Source: a virus
DNA length: 22,565 nucleotides
Direction: 5' to 3' (one strand)
IMG/VR virus record: IMGVR_UViG_3300032006_000095
Coordinates: 1-22,565 of that record
Shown here: one piece after another, positions 1 to 7,134 of the stretch
How the letters are laid out: each line of letters begins with the position of its first letter
Numbering within the stretch: position 1 is the stretch's first letter
Position numbers and translations under genes: made by a program
The notes under the pieces: generated by a model
Seen by the model: the letters and a program-made list of their open reading frames with translations, nothing else
Databases searched by the model: none
What the model was told of the DNA's origin: nothing

Positions 1-59
1 ATCAATCGCCGGGGTAATATTATATATAATTTTTGTAGCAACAATATTTATTTTAACTT

Positions 60-434
60 ATGTCTAACAAACCTTTAGTTATAGTAGAGTGGCGTGACAT
101 CATAGCAACATCAGGGTGGGAGCAGGAGATTTCTTGCCCCACCCTTTTTACTGTTGGGTGGTTAGTTAATCAAGATGATGATACCACCACGATTGCTAAC
201 ACGTTAGACCCTGATGACTTCACGGGAGAGAATCGTCCACCTGTGTATTACGGGCTTCATGCTTTTCCTTCTGGCGCTGTCGTAGAAGTTCACCATATTC
301 AGAAAGGCTCATACCCCATTTCTTTAGAAAGACGTTGGGCCAAAGCGCCCCGCTCGGAGCCTTTTCATAACGATGCTTATGACAGTAGTGAGCAAAGTGA
401 TAACGCAATCCTTCCTGATCTTGGTTCAGAGTAA
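60..434 (+). CDS. Small conserved-type phage protein, overlapping an opposing gene
   Basis: A 124-aa product. Its first ~80 residues (VEWRDI near the start, TVGWLV around 31-36, then a run of acidic residues) resemble a widespread family of short phage proteins that begin with VEW.D, carry a TVG(W/F)LV segment and end at a short Pro/Gly turn. Its function is unknown. That resemblance ends near residue 80. The last ~45 residues lie opposite the coding part of the convergent minus-strand gene and look like readthrough. No Shine-Dalgarno sequence precedes the ATG; the upstream 59 bases are AT-rich and include TATAAT at 25-30 without a good -35. It is the only plus-strand gene in the left 7 kb. 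The reading frame is probably real, but the functional C-terminus is uncertain. Confidence 0.6.
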   Translation: MSNKPLVIVEWRDIIATSGWEQEISCPTLFTVGWLVNQDDDTTTIANTLDPDDFTGENRPPVYYGLHAFPSGAVVEVHHIQKGSYPISLERRWAKAPRSEPFHNDAYDSSEQSDNAILPDLGSE

Positions 435-528
435 TGGGTGACGATATCTTTTCTGCTTGTTTGATCTGGCTATATATTTTTTTCTCCTTCATAGCCTTGC
501 TATCTGATGGCTTTTTCCACTTAGACAT
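220..528 (-). CDS. Small hypothetical phage protein
   Basis: A 102-aa, basic, hydrophilic product of unknown function and the last gene of the leftward operon in this window. The central part (GLRYHFAHYCHKHRYEKAPS, then LWPNVFLKKWGMSLSEY) looks folded. The WP...LKKWG..L.EY pattern is seen in small phage proteins of unknown role, and the tail is Lys/Glu/Arg-rich. The start is well placed: the preceding gene stops two bases upstream, and a GAGGTAG ribosome binding site overlaps that stop codon, so translation is probably coupled. The last ~215 bases are antisense to the plus-strand gene at 60-434. No transmembrane segment or signal peptide is visible. Confidence 0.7.
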   Translation of the reverse strand: MSKWKKPSDSKAMKEKKIYSQIKQAEKISSPITLNQDQEGLRYHFAHYCHKHRYEKAPSGALWPNVFLKKWGMSLSEYGELLRQRQKEKHEARNTQVDDSLP

Positions 529-530
529 AA

Positions 531-1304
531 CTACCTCATTAGTTTCCTTTGTGTAATAGCGTGGATAGAGTCATAGTACCCCTCTCCATCTAGTCCTTCA
601 AGCACAATAACACCTCGCCACCACTGGTATTCCGTGTCTCGACACCAGTTCTCTGAGTAATGAGGGTGAGAAAAGCATCCCCCACTTAATCCAAATATCT
701 TTTGCCCATCTGGTCTGGTATGTTCAGCATGATTGTACAAATGTGAGTGACCTTGGACAGAAGAGCAGTGTAATTTAGACACAAGCGCATGACCTACATG
801 AGTTGAGGAGATAGGGCGACCCGATACTCCGGTGGTAAAGTAATGACTGAAGGTGATTCCCTTGATAGTCAGGCTACGTTTGAATGGTGTAGTTTTCCAA
901 CCAAACTTCTTGTATTGAAGGTCATCAATAGAGATAGCGCCGTCCAATTCTGGGTTGGAATTAGTAGCACGATTGATTCTATCTTCGTGATTCCCTAATG
1001 TCATGTACCACTTGGGCTTGTATCTTTTCTGATGGAGCCTAGCCTTTGCCTTGTTATGTTCCTTGATGGGGGCAAACAGTTTCTCTTGTGCATCTATAAC
1101 TGCGGCCACATCCTTCTTGTACCTACGTCCCTCAAACCCCTTGGTTCCCTTGTCGTATGACGAGAGCGATGGCATATCAGCCATGTCGCCAAGACATACT
1201 ATATACTCAGGCTTAGTCCTGACTATGTACTTACCTAACGCAGTAAACCTGTCGTTGTCATAGTCCGGGTGAGCATGAGGATCACCGATGATTAGTAGAT
1301 TCAT
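531..1304 (-). CDS. Calcineurin-like metallophosphoesterase
   Basis: A 257-aa two-metal phosphoesterase. All the family's metal-binding blocks are visible in order: GDPHAH (D8, H10), GDMAD (D40), GNHED (N105, H106), a lone H154 after a beta strand, and GHSH (185-188). These proteins hydrolyse phosphomono- or diesters using a dinuclear metal centre. The phage substrate cannot be read from sequence; cleavage of nucleic acid ends or cyclic phosphates are both possible. There is no signal peptide, so it should be cytoplasmic. The start ATG overlaps the end of the upstream 79-aa gene, and GAGGT lies about 11 bases before it. Class assignment is secure, substrate is not. Confidence 0.9.
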   Translation of the reverse strand: MNLLIIGDPHAHPDYDNDRFTALGKYIVRTKPEYIVCLGDMADMPSLSSYDKGTKGFEGRRYKKDVAAVIDAQEKLFAPIKEHNKAKARLHQKRYKPKWYMTLGNHEDRINRATNSNPELDGAISIDDLQYKKFGWKTTPFKRSLTIKGITFSHYFTTGVSGRPISSTHVGHALVSKLHCSSVQGHSHLYNHAEHTRPDGQKIFGLSGGCFSHPHYSENWCRDTEYQWWRGVIVLEGLDGEGYYDSIHAITQRKLMR

Positions 1305-1521
1305 GTCGTTTTTCTACCTCTTTAATGATATGTTTATCCCGCTCTTCTGTTGTAGAGAACGGCCCTTTAGCACACAAGTATGTTAGGTGGTTATCGGCAA
1401 GCATATACCAGTACTCCTTGTTGTCCTTATCACCTATTGCATACCTCTCACATCTATAGTCTGTTCCTTCTACCCTTCCGTGATTAAAACTTCCTCCCTT
1501 ACCCCAGTTTATCTTTGTCAT
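1282..1521 (-). CDS. Small hypothetical protein
   Basis: A 79-aa hydrophilic product with no recognised domain. It has a Gly-rich N-terminus, an aromatic stretch (EYWYMLADNH) and a charged helical C-terminus. It sits between the RecB/Cas4-type nuclease and the metallophosphoesterase, overlapping each by about 23 bases, which is typical of coupled phage genes. A doubled purine-rich ribosome binding site (AAGGATAAGGA) directly precedes the ATG. The opposite-strand frame here is a shadow. Function unknown. Confidence 0.65.
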   Translation of the reverse strand: MTKINWGKGGSFNHGRVEGTDYRCERYAIGDKDNKEYWYMLADNHLTYLCAKGPFSTTEERDKHIIKEVEKRHESTNHR

Positions 1522-2182
1522 TCCTTATCCTTAGTGAACTCCACTGCCTTAACTCAAGGCACTTCTTGAACATATCGAAGTGATCCTTTGGTTCAAATAC
1601 TTTCTGCTCGTATTCTCCTGTTTCTTTGTCAAGTCTTAGTATCATCCCCAAAGGCCACTGTCTCAACCCATCAATCCTCTTGATTGCTTGGGCGTATGCC
1701 GTAACCTGTAGGTGGTATGGCTTGTAGATTTTCTTGGACGTTTTAAAATCTATTACACAAACACGACCATTAATCTTTGCCACTGCATCTACAGTCCCAG
1801 CATATTTAAATCTATCACAATATATCTTACGCTCTGCACCTATCCATTCAGGTTTAAATTTTGTTTCCCATTTAAGAAATGAAGAAACAGGATTAAAAAA
1901 CTTATCATCTCTTTTTGGCCTTTGCCACTCAGAAAACCACCAGTTCTGTATATAGAATTCAATCCATTTGTGAGCGTCATTGCCTATCTCCAGAGCCTCG
2001 TCAATTATCTTATGGTATTCCTCCTCGCCTATACTTAGCGCCCAGTCAGTTAAGTTCTTGGGAAAACAGCCGTCAACCACACGCGTGACTGACGGCACTT
2101 TAATCCCATCGACCTTGTACGAATGAGCCTTGTCATCGTAGTCGAGGTCATACTCCCTACCATTTTTATATGTGATAATCAT
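1499..2182 (-). CDS. PD-(D/E)XK nuclease, RecB/Cas4/lambda-exonuclease type
   Basis: A 227-aa nuclease. H71 lies in the helix that normally carries the first conserved residue. GTVD (129-132) supplies a metal-binding Asp. VIDFKTSK (143-150) gives the D145...K147 core. Q159 and Y163 in LQVTAYAQA form the QxxxY motif typical of RecB, Cas4 and phage exonucleases. In a phage this enzyme would resect double-stranded ends to feed single-strand annealing recombination. The neighbours fit: an SSB-like gene is immediately upstream (TAATG overlap, no separate ribosome binding site, so probably coupled translation) and a possible annealing protein is in the same operon. A Cas4-like role is less likely since there is no Cys cluster. 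Confidence 0.85.
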   Translation of the reverse strand: MIITYKNGREYDLDYDDKAHSYKVDGIKVPSVTRVVDGCFPKNLTDWALSIGEEEYHKIIDEALEIGNDAHKWIEFYIQNWWFSEWQRPKRDDKFFNPVSSFLKWETKFKPEWIGAERKIYCDRFKYAGTVDAVAKINGRVCVIDFKTSKKIYKPYHLQVTAYAQAIKRIDGLRQWPLGMILRLDKETGEYEQKVFEPKDHFDMFKKCLELRQWSSLRIRNDKDKLG

Positions 2183-2628
2183 TAGAAAGGTATATCGCTG
2201 TCGATCTCCTTGTCGTTACGAACACGCTCAGACCCCGGCTTACTCCACATCTCCTTGGCCTGCTCTTTGGTTAGCACTTGGATGTCAGCACAATACTTAT
2301 CTACTGAGTCACGATCCAATGCGCGAAGGTTGACCTTCATATCAGGGGCATTAGCGTTTCCATTCTTGGCGTTCTCCTTAATGCCAACCCAATGCCAACC
2401 GGGTTTCTCTACATATATCTTACCCTTGAAGTCATCCATCCACTCTTCACGCTTGTTATCGTTAGTCCAAACACCGGTTTGATTTTCAACTACTGACTTA
2501 TCAGCCACTTTATTTCTCCATTTGTCTACGGTTTTATCCCAATCGGATTTCTCATAGAACCAATCAGGCTCGTCTAAGGTTTGCCTGTTCAGTTCTCCAC
2601 GTTTCCCAGATGACTTGTGCCGTTCCAC
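2182..2628 (-). CDS. Putative single-stranded DNA-binding protein
   Basis: A 148-aa protein with a very acidic C-terminus ending DSDIPF, closely matching the DDDIPF tip through which bacterial SSB recruits repair proteins. The middle (about 65-110) is rich in beta-type residues and aromatics, as expected for an OB-fold, and contains KIYVEKPGWHW. The fold itself cannot be proven by eye. It starts with GTG at 2628, with GAGGG seven bases upstream, and overlaps the preceding gene by 65 bases. A later ATG around residue 64 is an alternative but would remove half the protein. Its position directly before the nuclease supports a role in recombination or replication. Confidence 0.55.
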   Translation of the reverse strand: MERHKSSGKRGELNRQTLDEPDWFYEKSDWDKTVDKWRNKVADKSVVENQTGVWTNDNKREEWMDDFKGKIYVEKPGWHWVGIKENAKNGNANAPDMKVNLRALDRDSVDKYCADIQVLTKEQAKEMWSKPGSERVRNDKEIDSDIPF

Positions 2629-2890
2629 GGTTAGCCCTCATGGTTTCGTAGTCTGCTACTGCGTTCTCGTAATCTTCCCTCCATTTCCTATACTCCTTGC
2701 TTCTCCTTACTTCATTCTCTGCATCGGCTACAGTCTTTTGAAAGCGACGAGCCTCAAGCATACCAGTTGCTATGACAATCTTCTCGTCCTTCTCTAATCC
2801 CTTCACCCTTGCAGACAGTTTACCATAGTCATCATCTGACTCGGCAAGATAATTAAGTATACCCTCTACCTTTTCTTCACTCACTAACAT
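2564..2890 (-). CDS. Conserved-type helical phage protein, unknown function
   Basis: A 108-aa, almost entirely helical and highly charged product with a probable coiled coil at residues ~50-90 (many E, K, R). The C-terminal segment VIWETWRTEQANLRR is recognisable from short proteins found next to SSB and exonuclease genes in many phages, where the pattern AWRS/TEQAN.R recurs. I know of no assigned function; an accessory role in recombination is only an inference from neighbours. The ATG lies 14 bases inside the downstream end of the HNH-like gene, with AAGGAGGG further upstream than usual (~12 bases). Confidence 0.7.
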   Translation of the reverse strand: MLVSEEKVEGILNYLAESDDDYGKLSARVKGLEKDEKIVIATGMLEARRFQKTVADAENEVRRSKEYRKWREDYENAVADYETMRANRGTAQVIWETWRTEQANLRRA

Positions 2891-3215
2891 ACTGTAGTTT
2901 GCCCTCCTTGAAAGCCTTGTCTTGTGTCTTCCATATCAGCAGCATCTGGAAGTCTAGTATATCTGGATCACCATTGTGTGCCTTTGTATGACAGGTATGA
3001 CACAGCGCCATTGTCAACCAGTCGTGTGCCTTTAACCCTGTACCTCCACCACCCCAAGGAAAGAACCTATGCTTGAGATGGTGAGCAACCACAGTGCCAT
3101 CATCAGCACTGCAGTTAGTACAAGGAAGTGTCGCCACCCAATCGGTGTACTGTTTTGATTTCCAACGAACATCTTTTGCTAGTTGCATTAGATTCCACAC
3201 ACTCCACTTAGACAT
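2877..3215 (-). CDS. Putative HNH/Ref-like zinc-binding nuclease
   Basis: A 112-aa protein with two Cys pairs, CTNC (32-35) and CHTCH (~92-96), and an intervening AHHLKHR block followed by a Gly-rich loop. Together these resemble the beta-beta-alpha metal fold of HNH nucleases. The order WVATLPC.NC...AHH...H.WL...LCH.CH resembles phage recombination-associated HNH proteins such as P1 Ref and DUF968. Such proteins nick or cut DNA at recombination intermediates. It overlaps the end of the reductase gene by 28 bases, with GAGG before its ATG. Family level is moderately certain, activity is inferred. Confidence 0.7.
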   Translation of the reverse strand: MSKWSVWNLMQLAKDVRWKSKQYTDWVATLPCTNCSADDGTVVAHHLKHRFFPWGGGGTGLKAHDWLTMALCHTCHTKAHNGDPDILDFQMLLIWKTQDKAFKEGKLQYVSE

Positions 3216-4909
3216 TGTTCCTCAGTGTTATCCTCATAGACAACACCACGTTTAGACATCGCCTCCTCCCATGAGCAAGGAGTCAAAGGCTGACCACCTC
3301 TTGATCCATCAGGATAGAACGTCAAGCCCCTCAATCCGGGGGCATACCTCTTGATTATATCGCTGAACCAAGGAACCAAGCCCTCATTATTTTCTTCTGA
3401 TCCCCACGCCGGTAGGTTTACAGTAGAACTAATTGCATGATCCACATATTTTTGCAGTTCATACTGGAATGCAATCCTTTTCTCTGGATATTTTGCAAGA
3501 GTGATAGAGGACTCAATGGTATCCATCTTATCATTGCTTAGTCCGTATCTTTCTTGGAGTTCAACGGCGATAGTTTCAACGTTATACTGATTGAGCCATC
3601 GCTTGCTTCCTGATAGGTAACGTCTGCGGTATGCGACTGCATAAATCGGCTCCACTCCAGAAGTCGTCCCGGCGAGGATACTAATTGTCCCTGTCGGAGC
3701 AATTGCTCTATACCCTTTAGGTGGGGCAAGAAAAAGTCTTGCACAGTGTTCATCAGCAGATCGTTCTGATTCATGTCTATATACCTTTAGCCATTGCTTC
3801 AGTTCATCAACCATCTCATACTTGTATCCACGTTTTAACAACCACTCGTGCATACCCATGAGACCCAAGCCTAGTCTACTGTTTCTTCGTCTGGTTTCGT
3901 AGACTTTTTCGTATGGTAACTGAGCGCGGTGAAGTCCACAAACAAGGAATTTACTGGCGACATTAACGACTTCCCGAAACCTTTCAATCGTATCAATGTT
4001 TGCCATATTAATGCTACCAAGATTGCATACATCGCTATCATCTTCACTTGTAATCTCAGTACAAGCATTTCGTAACGTTTCATTCTGCTTTTCTCCAAAG
4101 TTAAACGAGAACCCCGGCTCACCAGTCATCATAGCCTGACGCACGTTAGCCTCAAACAACGGATGATCTTTGTTGTTTAACCAAGCATCATCGTAGTTAA
4201 TACTAATGTTCATCTGGTCAAGCGGAGCCTTGTAGTTAAAGTCATTCATCTTGGCATCAGCCACGGTGAACGGACTGCCATCCTCCTTGAACGCTCCCTG
4301 TATGGGGATGTCATGCCAGTTCTTCATTGTCATGAAGTCCCAGATGTCCTCATGTTGCCAGTTCATACTGCCATACAGTGCTGACCTACGGCTACCACCC
4401 TGCATAACCTCACGACCAATGGCATTGACAGCCTCAAGCCACGGCAGAGGGCCAGAGGATACACCTCCTGTCCTAGTCAATGGCCTGCCAGATGGACGAA
4501 ACTTGCTTACATCAATACCGATCCCTCCTCCTGTCATAAGGCAAGAGCCTGCTCGTTTCCACAGATCAGCCCACTCCTCTCTGGTATCTTCTTCAGCCCT
4601 GAGTAGGTAGCAGTTATTGTAGAACCTTGCATCCCTCCCGGCATACCATAGGTATCTACCACCGGGAAAGAACTCTTGATTGTTGATAATGTTATACGCC
4701 TCATCAAGATCGTCCTGCTCCATGATGCGGTTCATCTTGTTATCTGATGTCCCGCATACACTGTTGACAATAGAGTGAGCCTTGTCACTCCATGTCTCGT
4801 ACTGATTACTGGCGTACTTCTGTCGGAATATGTTGCTTCCTAGTTCTGTTTTAAATGTCACGGTATCTATACGCTCCACATACTTTGTTTTCCCAATCCC
4901 AAGTGTCAC
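3188..4909 (-). CDS. nrdJ: Class II (B12-dependent) ribonucleoside reductase
   Basis: A 573-aa reductase that turns ribonucleotides into deoxyribonucleotides. Visible active-site elements are C100 (NNCYL) and C295 (VCNLGSIN) as the redox pair; N281, C283 and E285 in RNACTEI, with C283 the thiyl radical site; the APTGT loop (404-408); and a C-terminal Cys pair (C566, C571) that would accept electrons from thioredoxin or glutaredoxin. It is short compared with bacterial enzymes and has no obvious ATP-cone. With no small radical-generating subunit beside it, an adenosylcobalamin-dependent class II enzyme is the best reading. It starts with GTG (AAGG just upstream) and overlaps the previous gene by 59 bases; a second in-frame GTG at residue 11 is possible. 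Confidence 0.9.
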   Translation of the reverse strand: MTLGIGKTKYVERIDTVTFKTELGSNIFRQKYASNQYETWSDKAHSIVNSVCGTSDNKMNRIMEQDDLDEAYNIINNQEFFPGGRYLWYAGRDARFYNNCYLLRAEEDTREEWADLWKRAGSCLMTGGGIGIDVSKFRPSGRPLTRTGGVSSGPLPWLEAVNAIGREVMQGGSRRSALYGSMNWQHEDIWDFMTMKNWHDIPIQGAFKEDGSPFTVADAKMNDFNYKAPLDQMNISINYDDAWLNNKDHPLFEANVRQAMMTGEPGFSFNFGEKQNETLRNACTEITSEDDSDVCNLGSINMANIDTIERFREVVNVASKFLVCGLHRAQLPYEKVYETRRRNSRLGLGLMGMHEWLLKRGYKYEMVDELKQWLKVYRHESERSADEHCARLFLAPPKGYRAIAPTGTISILAGTTSGVEPIYAVAYRRRYLSGSKRWLNQYNVETIAVELQERYGLSNDKMDTIESSITLAKYPEKRIAFQYELQKYVDHAISSTVNLPAWGSEENNEGLVPWFSDIIKRYAPGLRGLTFYPDGSRGGQPLTPCSWEEAMSKRGVVYEDNTEEQCLSGVCGI

Positions 4910-5120
4910 CTACCTTGGGCATTGCACTGTTTTCTTTTTCTCTTTCGTACTCCCACGCTTTGTTTGAGAACTCCCTGTAAGTAGAGTAGAACACATCCCC
5001 CTCGCACTCAGCAAATTCATTAGCAAACTTAACAGCCTGTTCAGCCAATTCACGTCTTGCTTTTATCATCAATGTCTGATCGTATTCTTTTTCCTTTGCG
5101 TTCTTTTTTCTTACGTTCAT
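4851..5120 (-). CDS. Small hypothetical protein upstream of the reductase
   Basis: An 89-aa charged, helical product of unknown function. Residues 1-60 are rich in K, E and A and suggest helices; the C-terminus is aromatic (WDWENKVCGAYRYRD). It has a strong ribosome binding site (AAGGAGG) and an ATGA overlap with the stop of the preceding gene, both signs of a real coupled gene. Its last 59 bases overlap the GTG start of the reductase gene, so reductase translation may depend on ribosomes finishing this one. Confidence 0.65.
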   Translation of the reverse strand: MNVRKKNAKEKEYDQTLMIKARRELAEQAVKFANEFAECEGDVFYSTYREFSNKAWEYEREKENSAMPKVGDTWDWENKVCGAYRYRDI

Positions 5121-5524
5121 GCGGCCTCCTTAGCCTTACGTTTAAAGTCATCTGATTCATCTTCACCAAACACACCGTACTTATAGAACCCCGCAATCTT
5201 TAGCACCACTCTAGCCAGCGCACGTTTCTCTGCCATTGCTACTGGATAGGACTGCTTGGTATTGTTAGCCGATGCTTCGCCAAAGGATTCCATTACAACG
5301 TCACCCTTCCTAGCGATAGCCTTCATTACTACGAAGTCAGGCGGTACGATAGACTCAACATAATACTTTACCTCAATGTTATTATGGAACTGAATCTTCT
5401 CAATACCACTGCGGGTTATGATTGTCATACCACGGCCACCGAACTTCAACTCATGGGTGTCCTCACCCTTGACTAATCCGTTAGCCACGAACAACTCACG
5501 CAACATATCATTCTTAGTTGTCAT
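5117..5524 (-). CDS. Conserved-type phage protein, possible single-strand annealing protein
   Basis: A 135-aa product. The core is MESFGEASANN, then SYPVAMAEKRALARVVLKIAG (about residues 92-112), then GVFGEDESDDF. The same layout (a Gly-Glu-Ala loop, a helix of the MAEKRAL.R type, and an acidic GxxxEDE motif) occurs in phage proteins beside exonucleases and recalls the helix region of Rad52/ERF-type annealing proteins. I infer an annealing or DNA-binding role from that and from the nuclease and SSB-like genes in the operon; a profile search would be needed to settle it. Its start has a GAGAGG ribosome binding site. Confidence 0.5.
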   Translation of the reverse strand: MTTKNDMLRELFVANGLVKGEDTHELKFGGRGMTIITRSGIEKIQFHNNIEVKYYVESIVPPDFVVMKAIARKGDVVMESFGEASANNTKQSYPVAMAEKRALARVVLKIAGFYKYGVFGEDESDDFKRKAKEAA

Positions 5525-5723
5525 TCTTGCCTCTCTTTCCGTCAGGTTTAAGTGTTATCGTCCTATCAACAGGGTTATATTTTTTAATAAACTCGTCACG
5601 ATCTATCTTTGGTGGAACCCAAGACCTAGCATCAGCCTTTTCTACTTCGTTCCAGAACTCATTCCAGATATCCTTAAGTAATTCTTTTGCATTCTCTTTC
5701 ATGTTTAACTCATGTTCAGTCAT
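5514..5723 (-). CDS. Small hypothetical protein
   Basis: A 69-aa hydrophilic protein: an acidic helical N-terminal half (Glu/Asn/Lys/Trp-rich) and a basic C-terminal tail (KPDGKRGKN). No domain recognised. A strong GGAGG ribosome binding site lies before the ATG, the start overlaps the preceding stop by four bases, and the end overlaps the next gene by eleven. A plus-strand frame of equal length over the same bases is hydrophobic and serine-rich and is treated as a shadow. Confidence 0.6.
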   Translation of the reverse strand: MTEHELNMKENAKELLKDIWNEFWNEVEKADARSWVPPKIDRDEFIKKYNPVDRTITLKPDGKRGKNDN

Positions 5724-5962
5724 TTAGAACCTCCATAAGATTCATCTTCTTTAGGTTCATCTGTCACCTTAATCCATGAGTAGGATACACCATCATCAGG
5801 ATCAGGGTACACACACTTAACCTTAACTGCCTTGGTTTCCTGCATCACTCTGGTTGCTCCTTCCTCTGGACGCATGGCCTCGTTCATTGCATCACCCCAT
5901 CCACCGAGGATGCTGTTAGCAAACTGTACCATATCAGTCGATGGTCTGTACATTCTTGGCAT
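5720..5962 (-). CDS. Small hypothetical protein
   Basis: An 80-aa product with no recognised domain. A tryptophan/glycine turn (LGGWGD) is followed by a conserved-looking beta segment (VKVKCVYPDPDDGVSYSWIKV) and an acidic tail. AAGGA precedes the ATG. It overlaps the resolvase-like gene upstream by 29 bases and the next gene downstream by four. Function unknown. Confidence 0.6.
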   Translation of the reverse strand: MPRMYRPSTDMVQFANSILGGWGDAMNEAMRPEEGATRVMQETKAVKVKCVYPDPDDGVSYSWIKVTDEPKEDESYGGSK

Positions 5963-6299
5963 GATTTAATTCCTTTATAAAGTAGTCAGCACTCACGATT
6001 ACCAACGGTTCCTTACGGTTTTTACTAATGATAAGCAGAGGTTCGTGACCCCCTGCGTTAGCCATAGCCTGCTCGTATGATTTCCATACGTTGACACGCT
6101 CTTGGTTCTTACATTCTATTGAGTATGGGAACACCTCTCTACCCTTGGGTGACAGCAATACATCCTCACCACTGGCTCCCATTGAGGTACTGCGTACATC
6201 ATCAGCCTCCAGAGTTGGGTTGGCTTCCAGTATCAGGGCTACTACCTTCTGCTGTAGCCTTCGCCCCTTTGCTTTTGATGACTGAGTTTCCATATCCAT
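5934..6299 (-). CDS. Holliday-junction-resolvase-like PD-(D/E)XK nuclease
   Basis: A 121-aa nuclease. It begins with a basic helix (KAKGRRLQQKVV) and then shows the catalytic core: D46 in GASGEDV, E62 and K64 in IECKN, and Q77 in the following helix (YEQA). This is the D...ExK arrangement of small archaeal/phage resolvase-type and restriction-type nucleases. It would be expected to cut branched DNA before packaging or during recombination; that is family knowledge plus inference. Two ATGs six bases apart (6299, 6293) could start it; AGGATGG favours the second. It overlaps the gene upstream by 98 bases, and the N-terminal basic helix lies within that overlap. Confidence 0.75.
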   Translation of the reverse strand: MDMETQSSKAKGRRLQQKVVALILEANPTLEADDVRSTSMGASGEDVLLSPKGREVFPYSIECKNQERVNVWKSYEQAMANAGGHEPLLIISKNRKEPLVIVSADYFIKELNHAKNVQTID

Positions 6300-6516
6300 C
6301 CTGAGTTACATGATTCTGACACCTAGCAAACCATTCCTCTCTAGTCTCATCGGCTTGCTTACCCATAACACCTATAGTTTGCTTAAAGAGTTCAGCATAG
6401 GGAATCTCTTCGCCATTGTACCACTGTTTAGAATACTTCTGAACCCAACACCTATCACATAGGTTATGCTCTGCTTGAGTAGCAGGACGCCTACAGTTGT
6501 TGCATAAATGATACAC
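6202..6516 (-). CDS. Small zinc-finger-like hypothetical protein
   Basis: A 104-aa protein with an N-terminal Cys4 motif: CNNC (5-8) and CDRC (20-23), likely binding one zinc ion. The middle (ETREEWFARCQNH) is helical. The C-terminal ~30 residues are low-complexity Gly/Ser/Lys and lie in the 98-base overlap with the resolvase-like gene. It starts with GTG, whose GTG overlaps the preceding TAG (TAGTG), with an excellent AAGGAG ribosome binding site. Function unknown; a DNA-binding or regulatory role is possible. Confidence 0.7.
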   Translation of the reverse strand: MYHLCNNCRRPATQAEHNLCDRCWVQKYSKQWYNGEEIPYAELFKQTIGVMGKQADETREEWFARCQNHVTQDGYGNSVIKSKGAKATAEGSSPDTGSQPNSGG

Positions 6517-7022
6517 TATTTCTCCTTGTTCTTCAGGTAATCAGCGTAAGCCTGAGCCTTTTCCTCTCCTTCAAGGGTGCGTACAGGGCCAGCCTTTAAC
6601 TTGCGGTTATAAGGATCAGCACGTTTACCCCTATATGCTGTGCCTATATCCTGTGACCTTACACTAGCGTAGCCTAGACCACCAGTTCCGATACCGCTAT
6701 CAGCAATGGATGTTTCGACCGCTTGATCTTCTGAGTATGTCACTCTATTTCCTCCTAATATTTGTGGAATCATGGTAGTATCATCAAGCCTACCCTGTTG
6801 TACAGCCAGATAACAATCCCATATACGCTTGGTATAAGGTGCTTTCTTTTCCTTGCTTCCCGGCAATCTGTCAAGCCAAGATACACAAGCAAGTATATCA
6901 TTTAAAGAACCATCCTTCAAGGTTACATCTTTTGTTGCAGTATATCCTAATTTTTCTTGAGGTTTTCGTGCCTCTTTAGCATATTCCTCTGCTCTTCTTG
7001 CTATGATTTCATAGGGTTTCAT
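6516..7022 (-). CDS. Hypothetical protein, first gene of the leftward replication operon
   Basis: A 168-aa protein of unknown function. Residues ~1-75 form a charged helical domain with a conserved-looking LNDILACVSWLDRLPGS stretch; residues ~105-135 are Gly/Ser/Ala-rich and probably flexible; the C-terminus is a charged helix. It heads the operon: the divergent control region lies directly upstream, and AGGAGGTG sits seven bases before the ATG, among the strongest ribosome binding sites here. Being first and strongly translated, it may act early in infection. Confidence 0.7.
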   Translation of the reverse strand: MKPYEIIARRAEEYAKEARKPQEKLGYTATKDVTLKDGSLNDILACVSWLDRLPGSKEKKAPYTKRIWDCYLAVQQGRLDDTTMIPQILGGNRVTYSEDQAVETSIADSGIGTGGLGYASVRSQDIGTAYRGKRADPYNRKLKAGPVRTLEGEEKAQAYADYLKNKEK

Positions 7023-7060
7023 AGTAACACCTCCTATATAAGAAGTATTCTACCATATAT

Positions 7061-7088
7061 TTGACATATCATTTAACTCTAATATAAT
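7061..7088 (+). promoter_or_regulatory. Sigma-70-type promoter, exact consensus hexamers
   Basis: TTGACA (7061-7066), a 16-bp spacer and TATAAT (7083-7088). Both hexamers match the bacterial housekeeping consensus exactly; the spacer is one base short of optimum. Transcription would start near 7095 and run rightward into the 47-aa gene, leaving a leader of about 128 bases. Confidence 0.75.
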
Positions 7089-7113
7089 AGTGTTCTTATA
7101 CACAGGCTCCGTT

Positions 7114-7134
7114 AAAAGTGGTAAAAAAGTGGTA
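7114..7134 (+). repeat. Two 10-bp direct repeats, one helical turn apart
   Basis: AAAAGTGGTA at 7114-7123 and again at 7125-7134, with an 11-bp period. Same-face spacing suggests binding of two protein copies. The second overlaps the right arm of the inverted repeat and its -10 element. Confidence 0.55.

Noticed and set aside
4251-4610. 119-aa plus-strand ORF within the reductase
   Set aside because: Antisense shadow of a clearly conserved gene.
3188-4909. Class I reductase large subunit reading
   Set aside because: No small subunit gene nearby, short length and single-gene layout favour class II; not fully excluded because the rest of the genome is unseen.
5518-5727. 69-aa plus-strand ORF opposite the small gene at 5514-5723
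   Set aside because: Ser/Phe-rich antisense shadow; the minus frame has strong ribosome binding site and operon overlaps.
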